A DNA stretch of 47,461 nucleotides from an uncultured Collinsella sp. (GTDB lineage: Bacteria; Actinomycetota; Coriobacteriia; Coriobacteriales; Coriobacteriaceae), in NCBI GenBank assembly GCA_958348225.1, contig CATVYG010000015.1:1-47461 (forward strand), read 5' to 3'. The position numbers were made by a program, and so were the translations under genes. Position 1 is the first letter of the stretch. Each line of letters opens with the position of its first letter. Under the pieces are notes generated by a model that saw nothing but the letters and a program-made list of their open reading frames with translations, made no database searches and had not been told where the DNA came from. Of the stretch, positions 32,148 to 40,503 are shown in pieces.

Positions 32148-34448
32148 CTACTTGATCTTGGTCGTGCCCGGTGCCAGGTTGGGGTCGGTCTCGTTGGCCT
32201 CGGTCTGGAAGTGCTCGGTGTACACGTTCTTGCCGTCGCGGAACATCTCGTAGTACTGCATCTTGGCGTAATCTTCGCGCGCCTTGGTGGCGGCTGCGGC
32301 AACGGCGTCGTCACCGGTGACGTTGGAGGAGAGCGCCCAGCGCAGGCTGGCGTCCTCGTAGCCCACGGAGTTGATAGCGGGCAGCGACTCGCGCAGCGTC
32401 ATATGCGCTTTCTGGTAGTCGGTCAGCGGGGCGCCGATCAGCTGCATGAGCTGCGTGGACAGGTAGTTGGTGGACAGGTCGTCGACCTCACTCGTCTGGT
32501 CGCAACCGGCAACGTCGTAGTTGGCCCAGATGATGTAGTCGGTCTGCCACAAGCGCTCCTGGTGGGTGGCATCGTCCTCGCCGGTAAACCACTTATCGTT
32601 GAACTTGGACGGGAAGAACGGCTGGTGGTCGCCCCAGAACACCACGACTACCTTGCGGTCGAGTTTGCTCAAGGCGTTGAGGAAGTAGCGCAGCGCTTGG
32701 TCGGACTGCTCGATGCACGAGACATACTCGTCGACATCGGACAGTGTGCCGTCCTCGACGGTCTTGGCGTCCAGATCGGTCGTGTCGATATTCAGGTGCA
32801 TCTGCTTGTCGACCGGCAGCAGGCCCGTGTCGTAGCCCGAGTGGTTCTGCATGGTCACGTCGAAGATAAACTGCGGATCGGCGTTCTGGTCGAGCAGCTC
32901 AAGAATCTTGTCATAGGTAGCCTGGTCGGTCACCATGCCGCGCAGGGTATCGGCACCCTGGAAATCGTTGATGGACAGGAACCGGTCAAAGCCAAAATCC
33001 TTGTAGACGTTCTCGCGGTTCCAGTTGGTGGCGTGGTTGGGGTGCATGGCCGTGGTGGAATATCCGAGCGACTTGAACTGCTCTGCCAGGTTCCCGGTCG
33101 TTTCCATGTTGTAGATGGTGTAGGGGTACACGCCCGAGCCCAGGTTGGCCATGGAGTTGCCGGTCATAAACTCAAACTCGGTATTGGCGGTGCCGCCGCC
33201 GTAGGCGCTCACGTAGAGCTTGCCGCGGCTGAGGCAGTTGGACAGGTTCTTAAAGTACTGCGGGCCCTCGTAGCCGGCGCGCATGTTCTGGTAGATCGAA
33301 AGATCCGAGAAGGTCTCGTTCATGATGGCGATGACCGTGGGCTTCTCGCTGTCGAACTGCTCCTTTGCGGCGGCGCGCTCGTCGCTCTTGGCCGCGTCGG
33401 ACTTGTCGTAGGCCTTGGCGTACTTTTTGAGCGTGGCCTTGGCGTCGTCGACGGAGTAGTCGGCGGGTTTTGGCGGCTTGATGGACTGCGCCGCGCTAAT
33501 GAAAGCGGGCAGGTAGCCCTCGCGCCAGTAGCTCTCGAGCGGGCGCCAGGTGTAGACGGTGATGCCGAGGGTGTTGTAGTAGTCGATGAGCGTGACGTGC
33601 GCGGTCACGCCGCCCAGGCACAGCACGGCGACGAGCAAGTTGGTGAGCAGCATGCGCTTGGCGTTGGCGGCGCCCTTCTGACGGTGCGGTGCCACCAGGC
33701 CGGCGTACTCGCACAGCAGCATGGCGATGGCGGTAAAGCCCATGGACAGCACGCAGAACAGTGAGATCGAGAAGGTGTAGCCGGTGCCGGCGACCGCGGC
33801 GGCGGTGGAGATGGCCGAAAGGTCGCCCGGCTGGATGGGCATGGATTTAAACGTGATGACGAAGAACTCGGCAATGCCCAGGACAAAGAGGGCAAAGGCC
33901 AGGACCGCGGGAGCTGCGCCGTGGCGCTGGAACAGGAAGAACAGACCGACCATGAGCGTGGTGATGATGGCCCACTCGAGCAGGATGCACAGGGGGTAGA
34001 CCCAGGTAAAGTCGTGGTTGGACGAGACCTCCATGCCCAGCAGCGCAAAGACGCCGGCGAGCAGCAGGCACAAGACGGCCGCGACGAGCGGTTTGCCCAC
34101 GAAGGCGCCGCGCAGGCGGGCAAGCTTGCCGGTGGGGGCGGGGGCGTCGGGCTCGGCGAATGCAAAGACGCGCGGAGCGATGCGGTCGCGGGCGATGCTG
34201 GCCCAGGCGCAACCGGTGAGAATGGCATTGGTCAGGATGAGCATCACAAAGGCGAGCGGCTCGTTTTGGGCGACGAGACCAATAGCGCCCCAAATGGTCA
34301 AAAAGAGCTGGAACAGGCCGAAGGCGACGCTCCACCCAAGAGCGCTTTTGGCAACGGTGCCCGACTGAGCGCGAATGGCCTTGGCCTCGCGCAAGACAAG
34401 GTAGACGGTCGCCGCAAGACCGACGAGCGAGATGGCGGCAGCGAACAT
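32148..34448 (-). CDS. LTA synthase family protein (membrane sulfatase-fold transferase)
   Basis: 766 residues. The start is the ATG giving MFAAAISL, since GAGGAG lies 8 nt upstream; a GTG five codons earlier overlaps that ribosome site. The N-terminal ~320 residues hold several membrane helices, more than the five of classical LtaS. The extracellular alkaline-phosphatase-like domain has IMNETFSDLS with the catalytic Thr379, then YGGGTANTEFEFMTG, HPNHATNWNRENVYKDFGFD, VTMQNHSGY and VVVFWGDHQP with the metal-binding Asp and His. It likely polymerises or modifies a glycerol-phosphate-type polymer on the membrane's outer face using a phospholipid donor. It is convergent with the wall-anchored protein gene; both are envelope functions. 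Confidence 0.9.
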   Translation of the reverse strand: MFAAAISLVGLAATVYLVLREAKAIRAQSGTVAKSALGWSVAFGLFQLFLTIWGAIGLVAQNEPLAFVMLILTNAILTGCAWASIARDRIAPRVFAFAEPDAPAPTGKLARLRGAFVGKPLVAAVLCLLLAGVFALLGMEVSSNHDFTWVYPLCILLEWAIITTLMVGLFFLFQRHGAAPAVLAFALFVLGIAEFFVITFKSMPIQPGDLSAISTAAAVAGTGYTFSISLFCVLSMGFTAIAMLLCEYAGLVAPHRQKGAANAKRMLLTNLLVAVLCLGGVTAHVTLIDYYNTLGITVYTWRPLESYWREGYLPAFISAAQSIKPPKPADYSVDDAKATLKKYAKAYDKSDAAKSDERAAAKEQFDSEKPTVIAIMNETFSDLSIYQNMRAGYEGPQYFKNLSNCLSRGKLYVSAYGGGTANTEFEFMTGNSMANLGSGVYPYTIYNMETTGNLAEQFKSLGYSTTAMHPNHATNWNRENVYKDFGFDRFLSINDFQGADTLRGMVTDQATYDKILELLDQNADPQFIFDVTMQNHSGYDTGLLPVDKQMHLNIDTTDLDAKTVEDGTLSDVDEYVSCIEQSDQALRYFLNALSKLDRKVVVVFWGDHQPFFPSKFNDKWFTGEDDATHQERLWQTDYIIWANYDVAGCDQTSEVDDLSTNYLSTQLMQLIGAPLTDYQKAHMTLRESLPAINSVGYEDASLRWALSSNVTGDDAVAAAATKAREDYAKMQYYEMFRDGKNVYTEHFQTEANETDPNLAPGTTKIK

Positions 34449-34661
34449 GCTGAGACTCCTCACAAACTAAAACCTACGAAAGCGGGGGTTTACCCGATTG
34501 TTACCAAGATATGCGCCGCAATTGGTGTCTGCGCACAACAACCAGCCATATTAACGCGCACGTGTGGCGGTGTGGCGCAATGTAGTGGCGACCTGCGCGA
34601 TAATGGACGGGAATTACACGGAAACGTAAAGGCTTCTTAAAGAATTAGCGAGGATGAGGCG

Positions 34662-35510
34662 ATGAACGAGCAGGTTTGCACCAAGGCTGTGGATACGTAT
34701 GGCTATCCGGGCGAGACCACGGGCAACGCGGTGCTGGACACTTTGGAGCATCGCTCGTCTACGCGTGCATTCGCGCGCGATGACGACGACCGTCCCGTGG
34801 CGGTGACCGACGAGCAGCGCGCAGCGATTCTGCATGCGGCGAGCCGCGCGCCGTCGGCGGGCGCCATGATGATGTATTCCATCGTCAGTATTCGCGAGCA
34901 GGCTACGCTTGACCGTCTGGCCGACCTGTGCGACCACCAGCCCATGATCGCCAAGGCGCCCTGGGCACTAATATTTGTGGTCGATTATGCCAAGTGGATC
35001 GATCTGTTTGAGCACGTGGGCTGCTTTGAGCCCGAGTTTGTCGAGCGCACGGGCAAGGCACCCCGCCGCGCGCCGGGTTTGGGCGACTTTGCCATCGCGG
35101 CGCAGGATGCCGTGATTGCTGCCCAAAACGCCGTGGTTGCCGCCGAGGCCCTGGGGCTGGGGAGCTGCTACATCGGTGATATCGTCGAGAATGCCGAGGA
35201 AGTTGCCGAGCTGCTCGATCTGCCGCCCTATACCATGCCGCTGTCGATGCTCATCATCGGCACGCCCCGTAAGGAGCGTCCGGCCATTGCGCATCCCGTG
35301 GTGAACCTGGTGCACGAGGAGCGCTACTGCCGCGCCGATGCCGCGACCATGGACGCGCAGGTGGCCGAGATGGACGCGATGTTCCGTCCGCATGCCCGCG
35401 AGGTGGGGGAGCGCGTCGTGGACATCTATACCCGTAAGCACACGAGTCCCTTTATGGCCGAGATGAGCCGCTCCATGGAGTGGTGGTTCAAAAATTGGCT
35501 TGGAAAATGA
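34662..35510 (+). CDS. Nitroreductase-family protein (long form)
   Basis: 282 residues; the ATG follows GAGGATGAGG. The FMN-binding start HRSSTRAFARD (about 30-40), the second contact RAPSAGAMMMY (about 62-72), the central helix DAVIAAQNAVVAAEALGLGSCYIGDI and LSMLIIGTPRKERP are typical of the NfsA-like branch. A ~60-residue C-terminal extension carries a Trp-rich end (MEWWFKNWLGK). It is a cytoplasmic NAD(P)H-dependent flavoprotein; substrate unknown. It is divergent from the LTA-synthase-family gene, with a 213-bp gap that must hold both promoters, and a palindrome follows its stop codon. Confidence 0.9.
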   Translation: MNEQVCTKAVDTYGYPGETTGNAVLDTLEHRSSTRAFARDDDDRPVAVTDEQRAAILHAASRAPSAGAMMMYSIVSIREQATLDRLADLCDHQPMIAKAPWALIFVVDYAKWIDLFEHVGCFEPEFVERTGKAPRRAPGLGDFAIAAQDAVIAAQNAVVAAEALGLGSCYIGDIVENAEEVAELLDLPPYTMPLSMLIIGTPRKERPAIAHPVVNLVHEERYCRADAATMDAQVAEMDAMFRPHAREVGERVVDIYTRKHTSPFMAEMSRSMEWWFKNWLGK

Positions 35511-35512
35511 CG

Positions 35513-35545
35513 AATGTGACAAAGGGAAAGTCCCTTTGTCACATT
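35513..35545. repeat. Interspersed palindromic repeat, family 3 (copy 2)
   Basis: AATGTGACAAAGGGA-aag-TCCCTTTGTCACATT, a perfect 15-bp stem starting 2 bp after the nitroreductase gene. It shares TGTGACAAAGGGA and TGTCACA with 15384-15413 and may act as a terminator. Confidence 0.82.
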
Positions 35546-35669
35546 CCATATCGCCGAGGTGGCTTAAAGGCTGTATAAATGTTTATCTAGCTGGGAAAAC
35601 AGTGCCATTCAAACATGGGCCGATTACCTATAATTCCTTCGAACATTAAAGTTGGGAGGAAACCTGCTT

Positions 35670-37697
35670 ATGGAACAAAAGGCCAAGGAGGCAGCTTCGC
35701 ACGCTGCGATTCCCGTGAGCATCTCGGCGATGCTCGTCACGCTGGGCGTGGTGTACGGCGATATCGGCACCAGCCCTATGTATGTAACCAAGGCGCTCGT
35801 TGCCGGCAACGGCGGCATCGGAAGCGTCACGGAGGAGTTCGTGCTCGGCGCGCTCTCCCTTGTCGTGTGGACGGTCACGCTGCTGACCACCATCAAGTAT
35901 GTGCTCATCTCGCTGCGCGCCGATAACCATGGTGAGGGCGGCATCTTTGCCCTGTACAGCCTGGTCAAGCGCTGCGGCAAGTGGCTCATCATCCCCGCCA
36001 TGCTGGGTGGCGCCGCGCTGCTCGCCGACGGCATCCTGACACCTGCCGTTACCGTTACCACGGCCATCGAGGGCCTGCGCACCATCCCGGCGGTCCATGC
36101 CGTGCTGGGCGATGACCAGGGTCGCGTCGTCGCCATTACGCTCGCCATCATCATCGTGCTCTTCTTGGTACAGCGCATCGGTACGGCCAAGATCGGTCAC
36201 GCCTTTGGTCCCATCATGACGCTGTGGTTCCTGTTCCTGGGCGGCACGGGTCTGTTCTTTGTTTTCCAGCACCCCGCCGTGCTGCTGTGCCTCAACCCGG
36301 TGCGCGGCATCGCCTTTTTGCTGAGCCCCAACAACCACGCGGGCATCATGATTCTGGGCAGTTGCTTCCTCGCCACCACCGGTGCCGAGGCGCTCTACTC
36401 CGACATGGGCCACGTCGGCCGCGGCAACATCTACGCTACCTGGCCGTTCGTTAAGTGCTGCCTGCTGCTTTCCTATATGGGCCAGGGCGCTTGGCTTATG
36501 AACAACGCTGCCAACCCCGAGCTCATGGGCATTGCCGACCTCAACCCGTTCTACCAGATGCTCGCCCCGGGCCTGCGTCCGTTTGCCGTAGGCCTTTCCA
36601 CCGTTGCGGCCATCATTGCCTCGCAGGCGCTCATCACCGGCGCATTCTCGCTGGTGTCCGAGGCCAGCCGTCTGGACCTCATGCCGCACATGCAGGTCTT
36701 CTACCCTGCCGAGACCAAGGGCCAGCTCTACATCCCCATGGTCAACAACGTCATGCTTGTCGGCTGCGTCATCGTGGTGCTGCTGTTCCAGAACTCGGCG
36801 CATATGGAAGCCGCGTACGGCCTTGCCATTACGCTGACTATGATGTGCACCACGCTGCTGCTCTTCTTCTACCTGCACGAGGAGCGCAAGCTCAAGGTTG
36901 CTCCGTGGATCTTCGCGGCCTTCTTCCTTTTGCTCGAAGGCTTCTTCTTCGTGAGCTCGCTCACCAAGTTCTTCCACGGCGGCTACTTCACCATCCTCAT
37001 GGCTGCACTCATCATGGGCATTATGGTGTGCTGGTACAACGGCACGGCGGTCGAGCAGCGCCAGTTTACGCTGCTGCCGCTGCGCAGCTACCTGCCGCAG
37101 CTCAAGCGCCTGCGCGACGACGACCGTTACGAGCGCATGAGTGACAACGTCGTGTACCTGACCAAGGACACCCATACCGACTACATCGACCGCGATATCG
37201 TCTATTCGATCTTGGACAAGCATCCCAAGCGTGCCCGCGCCTGGTGGTTCGTGAATGTCGAGACCATGGACGAACCGCACACCTTTGCCTATTCGGTCGA
37301 GACGTTCGGCACCGACTACGTGTTCCGCGTGCACCTGTACCTGGGCTACAAGATCAACCAGCGCGTCAATGCCTACCTGCGTCAGGTTGTTCAGGACCTG
37401 GCTGCCACCGGCGAGCTGCCGCCGCAGACGCATGACTACTCGGTCTACAAGGATCCGGGTAACATCGGCACGTTCAAGTTCGTCCTGATCCGTAAGCTTC
37501 TGGCGCCCGAAAGCGATGTGGAGCCGAGCGAGCGTACGGCCATCACGCTCAAGTACATCATTCGTCGCGCCGCCGGCACGCCCGCGCGTTGGTACGGCCT
37601 GGAGAACTCCAACGTGAGCTTTGAGTACGTGCCGCTGTTCACCAAGTTCAAGGCCGTGAACAAGATGCAGCGCCTGGCCCCCAACGAACGCCCGTAG
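35670..37697 (+). CDS. kup: KUP-family potassium uptake transporter
   Basis: 675 residues. The first helix holds the hallmark LVTLGVVYGDIGTSPMYV (near residues 20-37). ALSLVVWTVTLLTTIKYVLISLRADNHGEGGIFALYSL and GAALLADGILTPAVTVTTAIEGL follow, then GTTGAEALYSDMGHVGRGNI-like segments and about twelve membrane helices to ~440. The C-terminal cytoplasmic domain of ~220 residues is normal for Kup. It brings in K+ together with H+. GGGAGG lies 10 nt before the ATG. A small membrane protein and a KdpDE-type two-component pair follow on the same strand, so potassium-responsive control is likely. Confidence 0.96.
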   Translation: MEQKAKEAASHAAIPVSISAMLVTLGVVYGDIGTSPMYVTKALVAGNGGIGSVTEEFVLGALSLVVWTVTLLTTIKYVLISLRADNHGEGGIFALYSLVKRCGKWLIIPAMLGGAALLADGILTPAVTVTTAIEGLRTIPAVHAVLGDDQGRVVAITLAIIIVLFLVQRIGTAKIGHAFGPIMTLWFLFLGGTGLFFVFQHPAVLLCLNPVRGIAFLLSPNNHAGIMILGSCFLATTGAEALYSDMGHVGRGNIYATWPFVKCCLLLSYMGQGAWLMNNAANPELMGIADLNPFYQMLAPGLRPFAVGLSTVAAIIASQALITGAFSLVSEASRLDLMPHMQVFYPAETKGQLYIPMVNNVMLVGCVIVVLLFQNSAHMEAAYGLAITLTMMCTTLLLFFYLHEERKLKVAPWIFAAFFLLLEGFFFVSSLTKFFHGGYFTILMAALIMGIMVCWYNGTAVEQRQFTLLPLRSYLPQLKRLRDDDRYERMSDNVVYLTKDTHTDYIDRDIVYSILDKHPKRARAWWFVNVETMDEPHTFAYSVETFGTDYVFRVHLYLGYKINQRVNAYLRQVVQDLAATGELPPQTHDYSVYKDPGNIGTFKFVLIRKLLAPESDVEPSERTAITLKYIIRRAAGTPARWYGLENSNVSFEYVPLFTKFKAVNKMQRLAPNERP

Positions 37698-37758
37698 GCG
37701 CCGACAGGTTGCACGGAGTTGGTTTTTGATGGACAAGATTGAGACCGGGGAGGCAAAC

Positions 37759-37953
37759 ATGGATGCAAAGGCGCTCGATGGCCGCGAGGCGGTGGTCGAA
37801 ATGGTGCGTGAGGCGCGTGTCGACGCCGCCGAAGATCGGTTCCTTACGAACCGTGCCAACATGGATATGACCGATCGCGTAATTTCGATCGTGGCACTGG
37901 TATTTGGAGCGGTGTGCGTGTGTGCACTGCTCGCGCACGTGCTGTTTGTCTAG
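37759..37953 (+). CDS. Small single-pass membrane protein between kup and the sensor kinase
   Basis: 64 residues from the ATG that has GGGGAGG 5 nt upstream; an ATG at 37729 would add ten residues but has a poorer ribosome site. The first ~40 residues are charged (EMVREARVDAAEDRFLTNRANMDMTDR) and the rest is one hydrophobic helix (VISIVALVFGAVCVCALLAHVLFV) ending at the C-terminus. Not recognised. The position between the K+ transporter and its presumed regulators suggests an accessory or regulatory role like other small transporter-associated peptides, but this is inference. It is followed by a palindromic repeat. Confidence 0.7.
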   Translation: MDAKALDGREAVVEMVREARVDAAEDRFLTNRANMDMTDRVISIVALVFGAVCVCALLAHVLFV

Positions 37954-37998
37954 CGACCGCCGGTTGCAAAGGCTATACACTTGGAACCACCACAAGGG

Positions 37999-38037
37999 AA
38001 ACCACCACAAAGGTGCCTGTCCCCTTTGTGGTGGTTT
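37999..38037. repeat. Interspersed palindromic repeat, family 2 (copy 2)
   Basis: AAACCACCACAAAGG and CCTTTGTGGTGGTTT form a perfect 15-bp stem with loop TGCCTGTCC; it matches 3411-3447 in arms and (on the other strand) in loop. It ends 28 bp before the sensor kinase start. Confidence 0.82.
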
Positions 38038-38065
38038 TTGTTTTTGAGAGAGGGGCGGGACGCTG

Positions 38066-39691
38066 ATGGACGTCCGTACGGACGGCGATATTGCCGATAG
38101 CTTTTGGTGGCGGCGCACAACGCTGACGCGCCGCACTCCTCTGTATGACGCCTGCGTATCGGTGGGGCTGCTGGTCGCGGCGACGATTGTGGGCGCGCTG
38201 CTCGACCATCCGGGTCTCGCGCCGAGCATCATGATCGTCTATGTGTTCGCCGTTCAGCTGTGCGCATTCTTTACCTGGAGTCGCCTGTATTGCTTGCTGA
38301 GCTCGGCTGCCGCCGTGGCGCTCTACAACTTCTTGTTTGTCGACCCGCGCTACTCGCTGTCGCTTATCGACCGCGGCTATCCCGGCATGTTCTTCATCAT
38401 GTTCGTGGTCTCGCTTGTGTCGAGCTCGATTGCGTTGGCCCTGCGCCGCGCCTTGGCACAGGCTGCCGCCAGCGACCGCCGCACGCATATGGTGCTCGAG
38501 ACCAACCGCATGCTGCAGCGGTGCGCCGATCAGCATCAGATCGTTCACGCCATGGCCACGCAGCTGGCACGTCTTTCGGGCTGCCCTGTCGTGTGGTACA
38601 GCGCCGACGCCGAGGGCGATGACCTGCTGCCGCGTGCGACATACACGGCCGTGGGCGATGCCGCACCGGTGCACGAACTGGCGCCGCAGATGCCGCCGCG
38701 GCTCTCGGCGTCCGCCTATGTGGGAACGCCGCTCGATGCCACCTATGGCGGCTCGGCGTTTTATGGCATCTACCTGACGGTTCGCACAGGCGACGGCTTC
38801 GCGCGCTCGGGCGACCCCGCCTCGGTGGTGGGCGTGCTGGCTATCGTTGCCGAGCCCGACGTGCTGACGCATGAGGAGCGGACACTTGCCGATGCCATCG
38901 TGAGCGAAGGCGAGCTGGCGCTCGATCGCGCCCGCGCCATGGAGGCCCGCGAGGAGGCGGCGGTGCTTGCCAAAAACGAACAGCTGCGCGCCAACCTGCT
39001 GCGCTCCATCTCGCACGACCTGCGCACGCCGCTCACCAGTATTTCGGGCAATGCCGACGTGCTGCTCGACCAGGGCTCGACCGGCACCGCGGTGCTCGAT
39101 GCCCAGACGCGCCGCGGCCTGCTTCTATCCATTCGCTCGGATGCGCTGTGGCTCAACGCCACCGTCGAGAATCTGCTCGCCATCACCAAGCTCGAGGGTG
39201 GCGGTATGTGCCTGTCGACCACGCTCGAGCTCATGGACGATATCGTCGAGGAGGCGCTGCGCCACGTGAACCCTGCCGTGCGCGAGCACGACCTTAAGGT
39301 GGTGGCGTGCGATGAGCCGGCGCTCGTCAACGTCGATGCGCGCCTGATGGTGCAGCTGGTGGTCAATCTGGTGAACAACGCCATCACCTATACGCCCGCG
39401 GGCTCGCATATCATGATTTCGATTAGCGTCGACGATGGACGCGTGGCGTGCTCGGTGGCCGATGATGGTCCGGGCATCGCACCCGAGGATCGCGAGCGGA
39501 TCTTCGAGTCGTTCTATACCGCCAACCATGGTCTGGCCGACAGCCACCGCAGCGTTGGCCTGGGTCTTTCGCTCTGCCGTTCCATTGCGTTGGCACATGG
39601 CGGTAGCATAGAGGTTGCCGCGGCGGACCCGCACGGTTCGGTCTTTACGATTGAACTTCCCGCCGCCGACGTTTCGTTTGATAAGGAGTAG
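38066..39691 (+). CDS. Sensor histidine kinase, KdpD-like without the N-terminal KdpD/USP domains
   Basis: 541 residues; GAGGGGCGGGA precedes the ATG. Four membrane helices (about 28-125) carry the DUF4118-type stretch ALYNFLFVDPRYSL typical of KdpD. A GAF-like region follows (~145-290), then the HisKA box SISHDLRTPLTS with the phosphorylated His317, and an ATPase domain with NLVNNAITYTP, DDGPGI and VGLGLSLCRS. Classical KdpD has ~400 extra N-terminal residues (KdpD sensor and USP domains), which are absent here. It is paired with the next gene, 4 nt apart. Its position after kup suggests it senses K+ or turgor and controls uptake; no kdpFABC is present in the window. Confidence 0.9.
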   Translation: MDVRTDGDIADSFWWRRTTLTRRTPLYDACVSVGLLVAATIVGALLDHPGLAPSIMIVYVFAVQLCAFFTWSRLYCLLSSAAAVALYNFLFVDPRYSLSLIDRGYPGMFFIMFVVSLVSSSIALALRRALAQAAASDRRTHMVLETNRMLQRCADQHQIVHAMATQLARLSGCPVVWYSADAEGDDLLPRATYTAVGDAAPVHELAPQMPPRLSASAYVGTPLDATYGGSAFYGIYLTVRTGDGFARSGDPASVVGVLAIVAEPDVLTHEERTLADAIVSEGELALDRARAMEAREEAAVLAKNEQLRANLLRSISHDLRTPLTSISGNADVLLDQGSTGTAVLDAQTRRGLLLSIRSDALWLNATVENLLAITKLEGGGMCLSTTLELMDDIVEEALRHVNPAVREHDLKVVACDEPALVNVDARLMVQLVVNLVNNAITYTPAGSHIMISISVDDGRVACSVADDGPGIAPEDRERIFESFYTANHGLADSHRSVGLGLSLCRSIALAHGGSIEVAAADPHGSVFTIELPAADVSFDKE

Positions 39692-39695
39692 CGCT

Positions 39696-40409
39696 GTGCC
39701 GAACTCTGCCGTAAAACCGCTCATCTTGGTCGTTGAGGACGACCCCGCCGTTCGCAATCTTATCGTTGCCGCGCTCGAGGCGCACGGCTTGCGCCATATG
39801 GCTGTGGAGACCGCCCATGCCGCCATCGCCGCCGCCTCATCGCAGGCACCGAGCATCGTGCTGCTCGATCTGGGCCTGCCCGATATGGACGGCGTCAAGG
39901 TGGTGGAGTCGGTGCGCGCATGGTCGGGCATGCCGATTATCGTGGTCTCGGCGCGCAGCGAGGATGCGGACAAAATCCGCGCGCTCGATGCCGGTGCTGA
40001 CGACTATCTGACCAAGCCGTTTTCGGTCGAGGAGCTGCTCGCGCGTATTCGCACGACGCTCAGGCGCCTTTCGTATGCGCAAACGGGCGGTGTTGCCTCC
40101 GAGGACTCGTTCGATACCGGTGAGCTGCATATCGATTTTGATGCCGGCATCGCCACGATGGATGGCGAGGAACTGCATCTGACGCCGATCGAGTATAAGC
40201 TCCTGTGCCTGCTGGCACACAACGCCGACAAAGTGCTGACGCACCAGTTTATCATGCACGAGATTTGGGGCACGGCAACTAAGAGCGACCTGGCGAGCCT
40301 GCGTGTCTTTATGGGCACGCTGCGCAAGAAGATCGAGTCCGATCCCGCGCATCCGCGCTATATTCAAACGCATGTGGGTATCGGTTACCGATTGGTCACC
40401 CAAGGCTAG
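39696..40409 (+). CDS. OmpR/KdpE-type response regulator
   Basis: 237 residues. The start is GTG 39696 with AAGGAG 7 nt upstream; a longer open frame reaches back into the kinase gene but is not used. The receiver domain has the acidic pair Glu14-Asp15-Asp16, phospho-acceptor Asp58 in LLDLGLPDMDG and the lysine in LTKPF. The winged-helix effector has LTPIEYKLLCLLAHNADKVLTHQFIMHEIWG and the end YIQTHVGIGYRL, as in KdpE. It is the partner of the preceding kinase and probably acts on kup, its own operon, or a kdp operon elsewhere. Confidence 0.93.
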   Translation: MPNSAVKPLILVVEDDPAVRNLIVAALEAHGLRHMAVETAHAAIAAASSQAPSIVLLDLGLPDMDGVKVVESVRAWSGMPIIVVSARSEDADKIRALDAGADDYLTKPFSVEELLARIRTTLRRLSYAQTGGVASEDSFDTGELHIDFDAGIATMDGEELHLTPIEYKLLCLLAHNADKVLTHQFIMHEIWGTATKSDLASLRVFMGTLRKKIESDPAHPRYIQTHVGIGYRLVTQG

Positions 40410-40433
40410 ATCGCCGGCCACCATCCCACTATG

Positions 40434-40500
40434 AGTTGCGGTGAAATACGGTCTATATTTGCCTAATTCCAGGCAAAACAGTCCGTATTCCACCGCAACT
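40434..40500. repeat. Inverted repeat, family 4 (copy 2)
   Basis: AGTTGCGGTGAAATACGG pairs with CCGTATTCCACCGCAACT (one mismatch), and an inner TGCCT/AGGCA stem lies around AATTCC. It shares its outer ~15 bp with 22008-22073 while the inner part differs. It lies between two convergent genes. Confidence 0.85.
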
Positions 40501-40503
40501 TTG

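Noticed and set aside
37759..37953. KdpF-like subunit
   Set aside because: The protein has a long charged N-terminal part and a C-terminal membrane helix, unlike the ~30-residue KdpF, and no kdpABC genes are adjacent.
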